Counted from the first letter of the stretch, positions 9,079 to 18,372 are shown. The stretch: DNA of 64,000 bases from Methylocystis sp051061285 (GCF_051061285.1 NZ_JBPFEA010000048.1:186001-250000); one strand, 5' to 3'. Translations and numbers: made by a program. Notes: a model not told the origin generated them from the letters alone.

Positions 9079-10737
9079 TCAGCCGCCGCCAAGCGACTGG
9101 ATCGTCTCGACGGCCGGCGTCAAAGGGTCGGATTCGGGCGCCGGCTTCGGCGCGGCCAGCGGCGGACCATCGGCATAGCCGCCGCCCAGCGCCTGATACA
9201 AGTCGACGGCGGCGATCAGCCTGTCGCCTTCAAGCGCGCGCTGCGCGAAGCCGGACTCAAGAAGATCAACGCGCTCGGCGACGATTTCGCGGCGATCCTT
9301 AATGCCGTCGCGCAGCCGCGATTGCGCGAGCTCATATTGCACGCGCGCCACACGCAGGTAGCGGCTTTGCGCCTCATATTCAGCGCGCGCGCGCTTGAGA
9401 TTGGCGATAGCGTCGGCGACCTGCTGCGCCGCTTGCAGCAGCGTCTCATTATATGAGTCCACCGCCTGATCATAATCGGCGTGCTGAAACTCCAGATTTC
9501 CACTCAGGCGGCCGCCCTGAAAAATGGGCAGGCGCAGTCCGGGCGAGACCGCGTAGCCGATCGCCGATGGCGTGAAGAGATAGCCCGCGAGTTTGCTGAT
9601 CTTCGTCGAGGTCACCGAGCCTTCGAAGCCGCCGGTGATCGCGAGATCGATCGAGGGAAGAAACATCGTTTTGGCGACGTGAACCCGGGCCGCCGCCGCC
9701 TCGGCGCGGCGCAGCGCGGCGGCGAGATCGGGGCGGTGCGCGAGCAGTTCAAGCGGCAGGCTTCGTGGCAGCGGCGGCGACGCCGGCGCTGGCGCGCTTC
9801 GGCCGGCGTAAAGGTCGCGCGCGGCGTCGGGTCCTTCGCCCATGAGCCGAGCGAGCGCATCCTTCTGCAGCGTCACCAGCGCCTGCGCGGCCGCTTCGCG
9901 CCGGACGGCGTTTTCGAATTCGGCGCGGGCGATCTGCACCCCGTCCAAGGAGTCGAGTCCGGTGCGATAGCGGGTTTCAGCAAGCGCAACCAGATCGCGG
10001 CGCAGACGCGTCAAAGCTCTGGCGACCTGGAGCTGGCGCGCCGCGGCGTAGCCGCGCAGATAGGCGCGCGCGACCGAGGCGGTCAGCAGCAGGCGCGCCT
10101 GCTCCAATTCGGCCTCCTGCGCCGCCGACTCGCCGATCGCCGAGTCGAGCAGAGCCCGGTTTTTCTGCCAGAAATCCAGCTCCCAGGTCAGCGCAAGCGG
10201 ATTGATAAAGGCCATGGTCTTCTGCAATCCGCCCTGCGCCGGATTGTAGGAGGCCACGACGCCATGCAGCGGGTTGCGCGACTGCCGCATGCCGAAGGTC
10301 GCTTGGACCTCCGGCAGAAGCCTCGCGCCGGCGACCTGTACAATGGCGTCCGCGCCGCGCAGAGTGTCTTCCGCTTTCTTGAGGCTTTGATTATCGCGCA
10401 ACGCCTTGTCGATGACGCCGTCAAGCTCTGCGCTGCGAAAAGCGCGCCACCATTCCTCGCGGGGCCAAGCCATTTCGCCAGCGGCGGCTTTCAGGCCGGA
10501 TCTGGCCAGCGTGCGCTCCATGGCCGGCGCGCCGAGAAATCGGGCGCGCTCTACCGGCATCGTGGGCCCGCAGCCAGCGAGAAAAAGCGCGATCGGGGTT
10601 CCGCAGCACAGCCATCGAGTTGGCGTCCCGCGCCGAATCGCGCCGATGCCCCAGGCGGCGATGCGCCCGCGGGAAGGGCGCAGGCGGCAAGGGCGCAGGC
10701 GGGAAGGCGCACGACAGGGTGCGGGCTCGTTAAGCAA
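9079..10737 (-). CDS. NodT-family outer-membrane efflux lipoprotein
   Basis: A ~552-aa outer-membrane factor of the TolC/NodT family that forms the exit duct of a tripartite efflux pump. The lipobox LFLAGC near residue 55 marks a lipid-anchored mature N-terminus, and two OEP repeats follow, with long helices (for example the region beginning YLRGYAAARQLQVA). The N-terminus is uncertain: the long frame starts with TTG at 10737 and its first ~45 codons are Arg/Pro-rich and include a 15-bp tandem repeat, so the real start may be internal and closer to the lipobox. It is co-directional with the EmrA-like adaptor. A palindrome and possible promoter lie just upstream at 10850-10875. Confidence 0.85.
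   Translation of the reverse strand: MLNEPAPCRAPSRLRPCRLRPSRGRIAAWGIGAIRRGTPTRWLCCGTPIALFLAGCGPTMPVERARFLGAPAMERTLARSGLKAAAGEMAWPREEWWRAFRSAELDGVIDKALRDNQSLKKAEDTLRGADAIVQVAGARLLPEVQATFGMRQSRNPLHGVVASYNPAQGGLQKTMAFINPLALTWELDFWQKNRALLDSAIGESAAQEAELEQARLLLTASVARAYLRGYAAARQLQVARALTRLRRDLVALAETRYRTGLDSLDGVQIARAEFENAVRREAAAQALVTLQKDALARLMGEGPDAARDLYAGRSAPAPASPPLPRSLPLELLAHRPDLAAALRRAEAAAARVHVAKTMFLPSIDLAITGGFEGSVTSTKISKLAGYLFTPSAIGYAVSPGLRLPIFQGGRLSGNLEFQHADYDQAVDSYNETLLQAAQQVADAIANLKRARAEYEAQSRYLRVARVQYELAQSRLRDGIKDRREIVAERVDLLESGFAQRALEGDRLIAAVDLYQALGGGYADGPPLAAPKPAPESDPLTPAVETIQSLGGG
10669..10712. repeat. 15-bp short tandem repeat (about three units)
   Basis: Three near-identical units, gcgggaagggcgcag, gcggcaagggcgcag and gcgggaag-gcgcac, lie back to back at 10669-10683, 10684-10698 and 10699-10712. 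They fall in the doubtful N-terminal part of the outer-membrane factor frame. They may be 5' untranslated sequence rather than coding, which would fit a downstream start. Confidence 0.6.
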
Positions 10738-10849
10738 CAGACACTCCTACCCAGCGCCGACGATCTTAAGAAGGCGGCGGCGAGTTCGCAGGAGTCATCA
10801 GCCTTGCGGCGGTTATCGGGGGAACCCCATCCCCATCCGTTAAAACTTA

Positions 10850-10875
10850 GTTTACGACCGAGCTACCGGTCAATA
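10850..10875 (-). promoter_or_regulatory. Possible operator/promoter of the OMF-EmrA operon
   Basis: An inverted repeat GACCG-N6-CGGTC lies at 10856-10871. Read on the minus strand, it overlaps a TTGACC that could be a -35 element, with TAAGTT 18 nt further as a weak -10. The arrangement resembles TetR-type autoregulated efflux promoters, but no regulator gene adjoins it. The rest of the 161-nt gap shows nothing else clear. Confidence 0.35.
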
Positions 10876-10898
10876 AGTCCAGATGGCGAGTTCGCGCG

Positions 10899-11882
10899 CT
10901 ATCCCCAGAGCTCCGGCGCCGGCGGCATGAGGGTCGATCCCTCATAGGACAGCCCGGGGACGCGATCGCGGGCCAGAAGCAGAGGCCCGTCGAGGTCGAC
11001 GAAGGCGGCGATCTGCCCCACCAGAACGGCCGGCGCCATGCCGAGCGACGTCCCCACCATGCAGCCCGCCATTATGGAAAAGCCCATCTCCTGCGCCGCG
11101 CGCGCCAGCGCCAGCGCTTCGGTCAGGCCGCCGGTCTTGTCGAGCTTGACGTTGATTGCGTCGTAGCGGCCCTTGAGCGGCGCGAGCGAGGCGCGGTCAT
11201 GCACGCTCTCGTCGGCGCAGATCGGCACGGGGCGGGGCATGGTCGCGAGAATGTCGTCCCGGCCCGCCGGCAGAGGTTGCTCAACGAGCGAGACGCCGTG
11301 ATCGGCGCAGGCGGCGAGCTGGCGGGGAAGGGTTTCCGCCGTCCATGATTCGTTGGCGTCGACGATAAGGGCCGAATCAGGGGCGCCCGCGCGCACCGCG
11401 GCGAGGCGCGCTTCATCGCCCTCGCCGGCGAGCTTAATTTTCAAGAGCGGGCGGTCTGCCGCCCTTTCCGCCGCGGCGCGCATCTGATCGGGCGCGCCGA
11501 GCGAGATCGTGAAGGCCGTCACGAGCGGCAAGAGCGCCTCGAAACCTGCCGCGACATGGGCCGGAACGCCCGAAAGCTTGGCCTCGAGGTCCCACAGGGC
11601 GCAATCGAGCGCGTTGCGCGCCGCCCCCGCCGGCAGCAGGCGCTGCAGAGCGGCGCGGTCGGCGCCGGCTTCGAGGGCGTCGCGCGCGCTTTCAATTGTG
11701 GCGACGACGCTTTCGGCGCTTTCGCCATAGCGGGCGTAGGGCACGCATTCGCCCCGCCCGACGCCGCCGCCTTGAACCAAAGTCGCGGTCACGACGACGG
11801 CTTCGGTTTTGGCGCCGCGCGAAATCACGAAGCTGCCGGCGATCGGGTAACTCTGTATGGCGACAGATAGTTTTCGCTTCAA
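10899..11882 (-). CDS. Dipeptide epimerase-like enzyme (L-Ala-D/L-Glu epimerase type, enolase superfamily)
   Basis: A ~327-aa enolase-superfamily enzyme. The N-terminal capping domain has AIQSYPIAGSFVISRG and RGECVPYARYGES. The barrel carries the catalytic lysine region LLKIKLAG, metal ligands in LIVDANESW, LVEQPLPAG and ICADESVHDR, and the second catalytic lysine in INVKLDKTGG. These match the L-Ala-D/L-Glu or N-acetyl-Glu epimerase subgroup involved in murein peptide recycling. The start proposed is TTG at 11882, preceded by GGAGAGA, which gives the usual family N-terminus; the longer frame to 11957 adds a low-complexity tail. The gene is monocistronic and divergent from the Mla operon. Confidence 0.85.
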   Translation of the reverse strand: MKRKLSVAIQSYPIAGSFVISRGAKTEAVVVTATLVQGGGVGRGECVPYARYGESAESVVATIESARDALEAGADRAALQRLLPAGAARNALDCALWDLEAKLSGVPAHVAAGFEALLPLVTAFTISLGAPDQMRAAAERAADRPLLKIKLAGEGDEARLAAVRAGAPDSALIVDANESWTAETLPRQLAACADHGVSLVEQPLPAGRDDILATMPRPVPICADESVHDRASLAPLKGRYDAINVKLDKTGGLTEALALARAAQEMGFSIMAGCMVGTSLGMAPAVLVGQIAAFVDLDGPLLLARDRVPGLSYEGSTLMPPAPELWG

Positions 11883-12098
11883 ATCTCTCTCCGGCGCCCG
11901 CGTCGCGCGGCTGTGTTCGGCGCTTGCGATGTGCGCCGACGCGCTTGCTGACGTCAATTCACGAAGTTATGACGCTTTTGCAAGAGGCGGCTTTACAAGC
12001 GGCTGCGCGCCGGCCCGCGTCAGCGGCGCGCCACAATCGTCGGATAGGATGACGCCATCAATGAGCCGATTACTGACTCCAGCGCGGAGCGAAGCCCG

Positions 12099-13247
12099 AT
12101 GACCGTCGCGGCGATGCAGCGTCCGCCCAAAGTCACGCGCCAGTCCTCGGCGGCGGGCGTGCGCCTTGCGCTTTCGGGCGACTGGACGCTCTTCGCCTCT
12201 CGGCGCCTGGAGGAGGAGGGGAGTCGAATTGTCGAGGAGGCCCGCCTCGACCGCATGGTCGCGATCGATCTTTCGCAAGTCTCGCAACTCGACACGGCCG
12301 GCGCCTGGCTGATCAATCGCGCGCGGCATGATCTGGCGCGCCGCGACGTCGCGGTCACGCTCGAAGATGTGCGTCCTGAATATTCGACTCTGCTCGAAGA
12401 AACGCATTACCGCGCCTTCGCTGCGCCCTCGCGGCCGCGTTTCAACGTCATCTTCGTTCTGCTTGCGGACTTTGGCGAATCGATCGCGGATGCGCTTCAC
12501 GAATTTTACCGCGGCGTCGGCTTTCTCGGCGAATTCGTCTCCTCGATGATGTATGTGGCGGCCAATCCGCGGCGGTTCAGGCTCACTTCGCTCGTCGCGC
12601 AAATCGAGCTGGTCGGCTTTCGCAGCGTCCCGATCATCGTGCTGATCAACATTCTGGTTGGCGGCATCGTCGCGCAACAGGGCATCTTTCAGTTGCTCAA
12701 GTTCGGCGCGTCCAGCTACACGGTCAGCCTGATCGGCATCCTTGTCTTGCGCGAACTCGGCGTGCTGCTCACCTCGATCATGATCGCCGGCCGTTCAGGC
12801 TCGGCGATCACCGCCGAACTCGGCTCGATGAAAATGCGCGAGGAGATCGACGCGCTGCTGGTGATGGGACTTTCGCCCTTCGAGGTGCTGATCGCGCCGC
12901 GCGTGCTTGGTCTGGTGATTTCCCTGCCGATTTTGACGTTTCTCGCCGACATAGCGGCGCTCTTTGGCGGCCTGCTCGTGTCCTGGTGGTATGGGGGGAT
13001 AAGCCCGGTGGCGTTCGCGTCACTGCTCAAAGAAGCGATCGCGCTGCATACGTTTCTTGTCGGCATCATTAAAGCGCCTTTCATGGCGCTGGTGATCGGT
13101 CTCATCGCGTCGATGGACGGACTCGCGACGCAGGGCTCCGCCGAGTCGCTTGGCCGGCAGGTCACCTCGTCGGTCGTGAAATCGATCTTCATGGTCATTG
13201 TGATGGATGGGGTGTTCGCCGTATTTTTCGCGGCGATCGACTATTGA
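12099..13247 (+). CDS. mlaE: MlaE-type ABC transporter permease with N-terminal STAS domain
   Basis: A 382-aa permease of the MCE-associated lipid ABC transporter. Residues ~15-110 resemble a STAS domain (RMVAIDLSQVSQLDTAGAWL). The rest is the MlaE domain, with VGFRSVPIIVLINILVGG, REL(G)VLLTSIMIAGRSGSAI and GSMKMREEIDALLVMG, all characteristic. It would move phospholipid or another lipid between membranes, working with MlaF and MlaD. The STAS-MlaE fusion is common in alphaproteobacteria, whereas in E. coli the STAS protein (MlaB) is separate. Its stop overlaps the region of the MlaF start. Confidence 0.93.
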   Translation: MTVAAMQRPPKVTRQSSAAGVRLALSGDWTLFASRRLEEEGSRIVEEARLDRMVAIDLSQVSQLDTAGAWLINRARHDLARRDVAVTLEDVRPEYSTLLEETHYRAFAAPSRPRFNVIFVLLADFGESIADALHEFYRGVGFLGEFVSSMMYVAANPRRFRLTSLVAQIELVGFRSVPIIVLINILVGGIVAQQGIFQLLKFGASSYTVSLIGILVLRELGVLLTSIMIAGRSGSAITAELGSMKMREEIDALLVMGLSPFEVLIAPRVLGLVISLPILTFLADIAALFGGLLVSWWYGGISPVAFASLLKEAIALHTFLVGIIKAPFMALVIGLIASMDGLATQGSAESLGRQVTSSVVKSIFMVIVMDGVFAVFFAAIDY

Positions 13248-13255
13248 GCGCGGCG

Positions 13256-14110
13256 ATGACCAGTTCCTCGGCTGACGCCAACGACGCTCAACCGCGTCCG
13301 AACCGCGACGTCATTATCAGCGTGCGCGATCTCGTGGTCGGCTTTGGCGATAAAACCATCGTCAAAGGGCTAAATCTCGACGTTTACCGCGGCGAGGTGC
13401 TCGGCGTCGTCGGCGGCTCCGGCCAAGGAAAATCGGTTCTCACCCGCACGATACTTGGACTCACGCCCACGCGGAGCGGCTCCGTTCAGGTTTTTGGACA
13501 AAATCGTGACATGCTGCAGCCGCTCGAGCGGCGCGCCTTGGAACAGCGATGGGGGGTGCTATTTCAGAACGGCGCGCTGTTTTCCGGCCTCACGGTGAAG
13601 CAGAATATTCAGATGCCGATGCGCGAAACGCGCGACCTCTCCGAGCGACTGATGGACGAGCTGGCGTTGCTGAAGCTTGAGCTTGTTGGCCTCAGCCCCG
13701 ACGCCGCGGACAAATTTCCGTCAGAATTGTCAGGCGGCATGGTGAAGCGCGCGGCCCTGGCGCGCGCCTTGGCGCTTGATCCCGAGCTTGTGTTCTTGGA
13801 TGAGCCGACATCGGGACTCGATCCGATCGGCGCCGCCGAATTTGACGCGCTGATCGGCACGCTGCAGCAGACCCTCGGGCTGACCGTGTTTATGGTGACG
13901 CACGATCTCGACAGCCTGTATTCTATCTGCGACAGGGTGGCCGCGCTCGCTGAAGGTCGGGTCATCGCCGCAGGGCCGCTGGAAACCTTGCTCGCGTCCG
14001 ACCACCCGTGGCTGAAAGCCTATTTCCACGGCGTGCGCGGCGGCAGACTGACTGCGGCGCGCGTTGAGCAGAAGGACGAACAATGGAAACCCGCGCCAAC
14101 TACGCCCTGA
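13256..14110 (+). CDS. mlaF: MlaF-type ABC transporter ATP-binding protein
   Basis: A 284-aa ATPase with Walker A GGSGQGKS, Q-loop LFQNGALFS, the signature SELSGGMVKRAALARAL, Walker B LVFLDEPTSGLD and the H-loop MVTHDLDSL. The GGMVKR form of the signature is typical of MlaF. The ATG at 13256 is preferred to the TTG at 13244 that overlaps the mlaE stop. Its 3' end overlaps mlaD by 28 nt, so the three transporter genes are tightly coupled. It energises lipid transport at the cytoplasmic face. Confidence 0.93.
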   Translation: MTSSSADANDAQPRPNRDVIISVRDLVVGFGDKTIVKGLNLDVYRGEVLGVVGGSGQGKSVLTRTILGLTPTRSGSVQVFGQNRDMLQPLERRALEQRWGVLFQNGALFSGLTVKQNIQMPMRETRDLSERLMDELALLKLELVGLSPDAADKFPSELSGGMVKRAALARALALDPELVFLDEPTSGLDPIGAAEFDALIGTLQQTLGLTVFMVTHDLDSLYSICDRVAALAEGRVIAAGPLETLLASDHPWLKAYFHGVRGGRLTAARVEQKDEQWKPAPTTP

Positions 14111-14985
14111 TCGGCGCTTTCACGCTGGCGGTCGCCTTCGCCGCCTTTCTCTTCGTCTACTGGTTTTCCGGACCGAGCCAGCTTGGCCGGCAGGACACTT
14201 TCCAGATCGTCTTCACCGCGGTTTCAGGGCTGACCCGCGGGTCCTCGGTGCTGTTCAACGGCGTGAAAGTCGGCGAGGTCACGCATCTTGGCATTTCTGA
14301 ACAAGATCCGAGCAAGGTCGACGTGCTCGTCAGGATCGACAGCAGAACGCCGGTCAAGACGGACACGCGCGCGCGTCTCGAGACGCGGGGCTTTACGGGC
14401 GTTTCCGACGTCCTGCTCGTCGGCGGCACGCCCGGCGCGCCGGCTCTGACGGCGCAAGTCGGCCAGAAATATCCCCAAATTCAGGCTGAGCGCTCCGAAA
14501 TCCAAAATTTGCTGGTCAATGTTCAGAGCCTATCGACGAAGGCCGCTGAACTCCTCACGAAACTCGACAAGCTCATTGACGATAACGGTCCGGCCATCAC
14601 CGCGACGCTCAAAAACGCTGAAATCGTCAGCAAGACTCTCGCCGACAACTCCGCTTCGATCACAAGCTTCATCCGCGACGCATCCGATATTGCGCAGTCG
14701 ATGAAGCCGGTGGCGGCGCGGCTCGATAAGGTCCTCGCGGCCGGCGAAAAGACGATTAAGGCGATTGATCCCAAGCAGATCAAGGCGATCACCGGCAATA
14801 TCGCCGGGGCTTCGGAACGCATCAACCGTTTCGCCGCGACGGGGCTGCGCGAATATGAACAGCTTGCAGTGGATGGGCGCAAGGCGGTCGACTCATTCGA
14901 TCGCACGCTGCGTTCGGTCGAGAAAAACCCGTCACAATTCATCTTCGGGCCGTCCCAGTCCGTGCCGGAGTATCAAGGCCGCTAA
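14083..14985 (+). CDS. mlaD: MCE (MlaD) family lipid-binding protein
   Basis: A 300-aa protein with one N-terminal membrane helix (residues ~7-28), a single MCE domain (about residues 38-117, with GLTRGSSVLFNGVKVGEV and TRGFTGVSDVLLVGG) and a long C-terminal helical region containing Lys/Ala/Asp heptad-like stretches. MCE proteins form hexameric rings that carry lipids across the periplasm and attach to the MlaEF core. AAGGACGAACA before the ATG supports the start. The substrate could be phospholipid or a hopanoid-type lipid; sequence does not decide. Confidence 0.92.
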   Translation: METRANYALIGAFTLAVAFAAFLFVYWFSGPSQLGRQDTFQIVFTAVSGLTRGSSVLFNGVKVGEVTHLGISEQDPSKVDVLVRIDSRTPVKTDTRARLETRGFTGVSDVLLVGGTPGAPALTAQVGQKYPQIQAERSEIQNLLVNVQSLSTKAAELLTKLDKLIDDNGPAITATLKNAEIVSKTLADNSASITSFIRDASDIAQSMKPVAARLDKVLAAGEKTIKAIDPKQIKAITGNIAGASERINRFAATGLREYEQLAVDGRKAVDSFDRTLRSVEKNPSQFIFGPSQSVPEYQGR

Positions 14986-15081
14986 ATCAATCCAAGGCGT
15001 GGCTTTGAGCCGATGCGCGGATCGTTTAGAAGGACGTCGCGCCCGACGGGGCGCGCGGGCGAAATGGGGCGACGGGTCGGC

Positions 15082-15678
15082 ATGAAACTGGAGGCGTCCG
15101 CTACGACGCAACGAAAGGTCGCGCAGGCCACGGCGATCGCATCGCTTGCGTTTCTCGTGACCGCCTGCGCCCAAGCGCCGCGCGAGACGTTCGATCTGAC
15201 GACCGAGGCGGGCGTTTTGCGAAGCGTCGCCTTGCGGGGCGGCCCCGCGGTCTTCGTGCCCGAACCCGCTGCGCTCGCTCCGACCTCCTCAGATCGCATC
15301 GTGGTTCGCGCCGGCGACGACAGCGTGGCCGTTCTTCCCGGCGTGCAGTGGTCGGATCCGATGCCGCGTCTTTTCCAGCGCCGCCTGATCGAAGCGCTGC
15401 AGCAGCGCGGTCTTTCAGCCTCTGCCAACTTTGGCGGGCAAACAATACTGCAGACGGATGTGCGGCGTTTCGAGGTCGACGTCGCCCGCAATCTCGCCGT
15501 CATTGAAGTTTCCGTCCAGCTCGTCGACTCGGTCGGCGGCCGGGCGAAAGCGGCGCGGATCTTTGTCGAAGAAACGCCGGCGCCGGAACACACCGGCTCG
15601 CCGGCCGCGCGGGCGCTCGGTGAGGCGGCGGCGCGTATCGCGCTGCGCATTGGCCAATGGACGCGCGCCCGGCTGTAG
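15082..15678 (+). CDS. ABC-type transport auxiliary lipoprotein (Mla-associated)
   Basis: A ~198-aa lipoprotein. The signal peptide ends in AFLVTAC, giving a lipid-modified cysteine near residue 29. The mature part shows the pattern of the ABC transport auxiliary component (PqiC/LptE-like) family: a conserved RIVVRAGDD...LPGVQWSDPMPRLFQRRLIEALQ region. It follows mlaD on the same strand and probably acts in the outer membrane as a partner of the MCE system. The start is uncertain; 15013 (longer, Arg-rich) and 15064 are also in frame, and 15082 is chosen because it leaves a signal peptide of normal length. Confidence 0.75.
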   Translation: MKLEASATTQRKVAQATAIASLAFLVTACAQAPRETFDLTTEAGVLRSVALRGGPAVFVPEPAALAPTSSDRIVVRAGDDSVAVLPGVQWSDPMPRLFQRRLIEALQQRGLSASANFGGQTILQTDVRRFEVDVARNLAVIEVSVQLVDSVGGRAKAARIFVEETPAPEHTGSPAARALGEAAARIALRIGQWTRARL

Positions 15679-15701
15679 CGACGCCGGCAGGGCGCAATCG
15701 C

Positions 15702-16508
15702 TCAGTCCGGGATCGAACCGTCCCACAGCATGATGTTCAGGCACGCGAGAAACGCGCCGCTTTGGGACGCCGCTTTAGACGCGCTCGACCAGTCTTCCGC
15801 CTCGTCTCGCGTCAAGACGCCCGCGGACACGCAGTTCTCCGTCACGCGCGTGAGGTCGAAGATGACCTCCGCCGCGTCGAGGCTTCTGACGATCAGAGCA
15901 TGCGCCTTGCAGTCGATGTTTTCGACGCCGCACTTTTGCAGCAGAACGCCGATCTCTCGGCCGATGTAAGGATTGGCGAAAGACTTCTCCCATCGTCCCG
16001 CCAGCTTCGCCCCGGTTTCGAGCTTTCCGTTGTAGACGAAATATGTTCCCCAATCGGGCTCGGCGACGACGATTCTGCCGCCCCTGCGCGTCACCCGGAC
16101 CATTTCGCGCAGCGCCTCGATGGGGGCGCTGATGTGCTGCAAGGAGCGGTCGATTCGAACGCCGTCGAACTGGCGATCGCCGAAGGGCAGGCGGCGGGAG
16201 TCGCCGCCGACGAAAAGCGCATTGGGAAGCCCCCGCGCCCGCTCGCGCGCCAGGCCGAGAAAGCCATGCGCCGAATCGAGCCCGAAGACGTCGGCGCGCG
16301 GGAAGCGCCGCGCGAGTCCGATGACGTCGAAGCCGACGCCGCAGGCGACGTCCAATATCTTGCTGTTGCCGGATATTTGCAGCGCGTCCCAGGTCTCCTG
16401 CTTGTAGCGCTGGAAAAAAGGCGTTTCGTTCATGAAATCGAGACAGCCGGTCAGCTCGGACCGCAGCGCGCCATCGGCGTTCCGGAAGCTTAAAGCGATG
16501 TCTGTCAT
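15702..16508 (-). CDS. Class I SAM-dependent methyltransferase
   Basis: A 268-aa cytoplasmic methyltransferase. Motif I is ILDVACGVGFDVIGLA, followed by DVFGLDSAHGFLGLARERA, a motif II-like FDGVRIDRSLQHIS and motif III RVTRRGGRIVVAEPDWGTY. This is the UbiE/Methyltransf_11 pattern. The ATG at 16508 has AAAGAGG 8 nt upstream and is preferred over the longer frame to 16649, whose extra N-terminus is Arg/Pro-rich. It converges on the Mla operon and is divergent from the ferredoxin gene. The substrate is unknown. Confidence 0.85.
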   Translation of the reverse strand: MTDIALSFRNADGALRSELTGCLDFMNETPFFQRYKQETWDALQISGNSKILDVACGVGFDVIGLARRFPRADVFGLDSAHGFLGLARERARGLPNALFVGGDSRRLPFGDRQFDGVRIDRSLQHISAPIEALREMVRVTRRGGRIVVAEPDWGTYFVYNGKLETGAKLAGRWEKSFANPYIGREIGVLLQKCGVENIDCKAHALIVRSLDAAEVIFDLTRVTENCVSAGVLTRDEAEDWSSASKAASQSGAFLACLNIMLWDGSIPD

Positions 16509-16743
16509 ATGCGCGCCTCTTTCGGCCTTCGCCGGTGAATTCATCGAATGTGGCCTGGGGTCGCGCGCGCTGGGAGGGGCTAGCGCCGCAAACGGACGGG
16601 TGCTAACTGAACGGCGACAATTTGGGCAGCGCTGGCGGCGCAACCGCACGACGCGCGGAAGAACAGTGGCTCGTGGCTTCCCGCTTCAAGCACAGTCGGG
16701 ACCGCCGCTAAAGTCGAGCATGCATGAGGAAGAGACAGGCGTC

Positions 16744-17133
16744 ATGGCGAAGATGAGCTTTGAGGATGCTGCGACCCGCTATGGCGCGGAACCGGGGGGC
16801 GGCGCGCCGACAAAGGTCAAGATCACCTTCGTCGACTCCCAGGGTCAAGCCCGATCCGTCGAGGGCGAGGTCGGCTCGACTGTGATGGAGACAGCCCGAC
16901 GCAACGATATTCCCGAGATCACCGCGGAATGCGGAGGCGCCTGCGCCTGCGCCACCTGTCACGTCTATGTCGATGAAAAATGGGCCGAAAAGACCGGCAA
17001 GGCGTCGCAGATGGAGGAGGATATGCTCGACTTCGCCTTTGACGTGAAGCCGAATTCGCGGCTGTGCTGCCAGATCACCGTAAGGCCGGAACTGGACGGG
17101 CTGGTCTTAACGACCCCCGCCCAGCAGGGCTGA
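16744..17133 (+). CDS. [2Fe-2S] ferredoxin, adrenodoxin/FdVI type
   Basis: A 129-aa ferredoxin with an N-terminal extension of ~25 residues before the ferredoxin fold. The cluster ligands appear as C-x5-C-x2-C in AECGGACACATCHVYV and the distal Cys in SRLCCQITV. The helix with EEDMLDFAFDVKPNSRL is the adrenodoxin-type feature. AGGAAGAG lies about 10 nt before the ATG at 16744; another in-frame ATG is at 16720. Its position just before a ferredoxin-NADP+ reductase gene suggests the two form an NADPH-driven electron-transfer pair, possibly for a P450, Fe-S assembly or a biosynthetic oxygenase. Confidence 0.9.
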   Translation: MAKMSFEDAATRYGAEPGGGAPTKVKITFVDSQGQARSVEGEVGSTVMETARRNDIPEITAECGGACACATCHVYVDEKWAEKTGKASQMEEDMLDFAFDVKPNSRLCCQITVRPELDGLVLTTPAQQG

Positions 17134-17322
17134 CGCGCAATTTTTCCAGACTGCGCCCGAGCGGGTTTGAATCTCTCGACAAATGCGATAGACGAACCGG
17201 CGGGGCGAAATTTGAAGCCGGCCGCCGCGCAAGACGCGCGCGCAGCGCCGGGCGGCGGCCCGCACGCGGCGCGAACGGCGCCTTCGATCTTCCGCGTTTG
17301 AGGATTTAGTCGGGAATTGACG

Positions 17323-18372
17323 ATGAACCAGCTTAAAGAAGCCGCGATCGAAACCGATGTGGTCATTGTCGGCGCCGGCCCGGCGGGTCTTTTTTCGGTG
17401 TTCGAACTTGGCCTGTTGGACATCAAGGCGCATGTCATCGACATTCTTCCGCGCGCCGGCGGCCAGTGCTCGGAACTCTATCCCGAAAAGCCGATCTATG
17501 ACATTCCCGGCCTGCCGGTCTGCACCGGCCAGGAGCTAACGGACAATCTCCTGAAGCAGATCGAGCCGTTTCATCCGACCTTTCACTTCAACGAAATGGT
17601 CGAGACGCTCGTGTCGCTGGGAACGGCCGAAAAGCCGGAATTCCGCCTCAGCACCGACGCGGGAAAAATTTTCCACGCCAAGGTCGTCTTCATCGCCGCC
17701 GGCGGGGGATCGTTCCAGCCCAAGAAGCCGCCGATCCCGAAGATCGAGTCCTATGAGGGGAAGTCGGTGTTTTACGCCGTGCGCCGCATGGAGGACTTCC
17801 GCGACAAGAACGTCGTCATCGTCGGCGGCGGCGACTCGGCGCTCGATTGGACGCTCAATCTGCACCCGGTGGCGAAAAGCGTCACGCTCGTTCATCGTCG
17901 CGACCAGTTCCGCGCCGCGCCGCATTCCGTCTCGGCGATGCAGGAGCTCGTGGCGGCGGGCAAGATCGACTTCAAGCTCGGCCAGATCACCGCGGTCGAA
18001 GGCGAGGATGGCGAACTCGCGAGCGCGATTCTCAAGGGTAATGACGGCGTCGTCGAGAAGCTCGCCTGCGAGCGCCTGATGCCGTTCTTCGGCCTCACCA
18101 TGAAGCTTGGCCCCGTCGCCGATTGGGGGCTTCAGCTCAATGAAAACCTCATTCCCGTCGACACCGAGAAATTCGAAACGAGCCATCCCGGCATTTTTGC
18201 CGTCGGCGACATCAACTCTTATCCCGGCAAATTGAAGCTCATCCTTTCGGGCTTCCACGAGGTCGCGCTCGCCGCGCAGAAGGCCCATCGTTACGTCTAT
18301 CCCGACAAGAAGCTTCTGTTCCAATACACGACATCCTCGACCAATCTGCAAAAGAAGCTCGGGGTCTCCTGA
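17323..18372 (+). CDS. Ferredoxin--NADP+ reductase (thioredoxin-reductase-like type)
   Basis: A 349-aa FAD protein. The FAD-binding motif VVIVGAGPAGLFSVFELG is at residues ~13-30, RAGGQCSELYPEKPIYDIPG follows, and the NADP-binding motif VVIVGGGDSALDW lies near residue 165; IFAVGDINSYPGKLKLILSGF is the second FAD motif. It lacks the redox CxxC of thioredoxin reductase, and the C-terminal extension with YTTSS is typical of this FNR type (Bacillus YumC, Rhodopseudomonas FNR). The ATG at 17323 is used; a TTG two codons upstream is possible. It lies 189 nt after the ferredoxin. Confidence 0.92.
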   Translation: MNQLKEAAIETDVVIVGAGPAGLFSVFELGLLDIKAHVIDILPRAGGQCSELYPEKPIYDIPGLPVCTGQELTDNLLKQIEPFHPTFHFNEMVETLVSLGTAEKPEFRLSTDAGKIFHAKVVFIAAGGGSFQPKKPPIPKIESYEGKSVFYAVRRMEDFRDKNVVIVGGGDSALDWTLNLHPVAKSVTLVHRRDQFRAAPHSVSAMQELVAAGKIDFKLGQITAVEGEDGELASAILKGNDGVVEKLACERLMPFFGLTMKLGPVADWGLQLNENLIPVDTEKFETSHPGIFAVGDINSYPGKLKLILSGFHEVALAAQKAHRYVYPDKKLLFQYTTSSTNLQKKLGVS

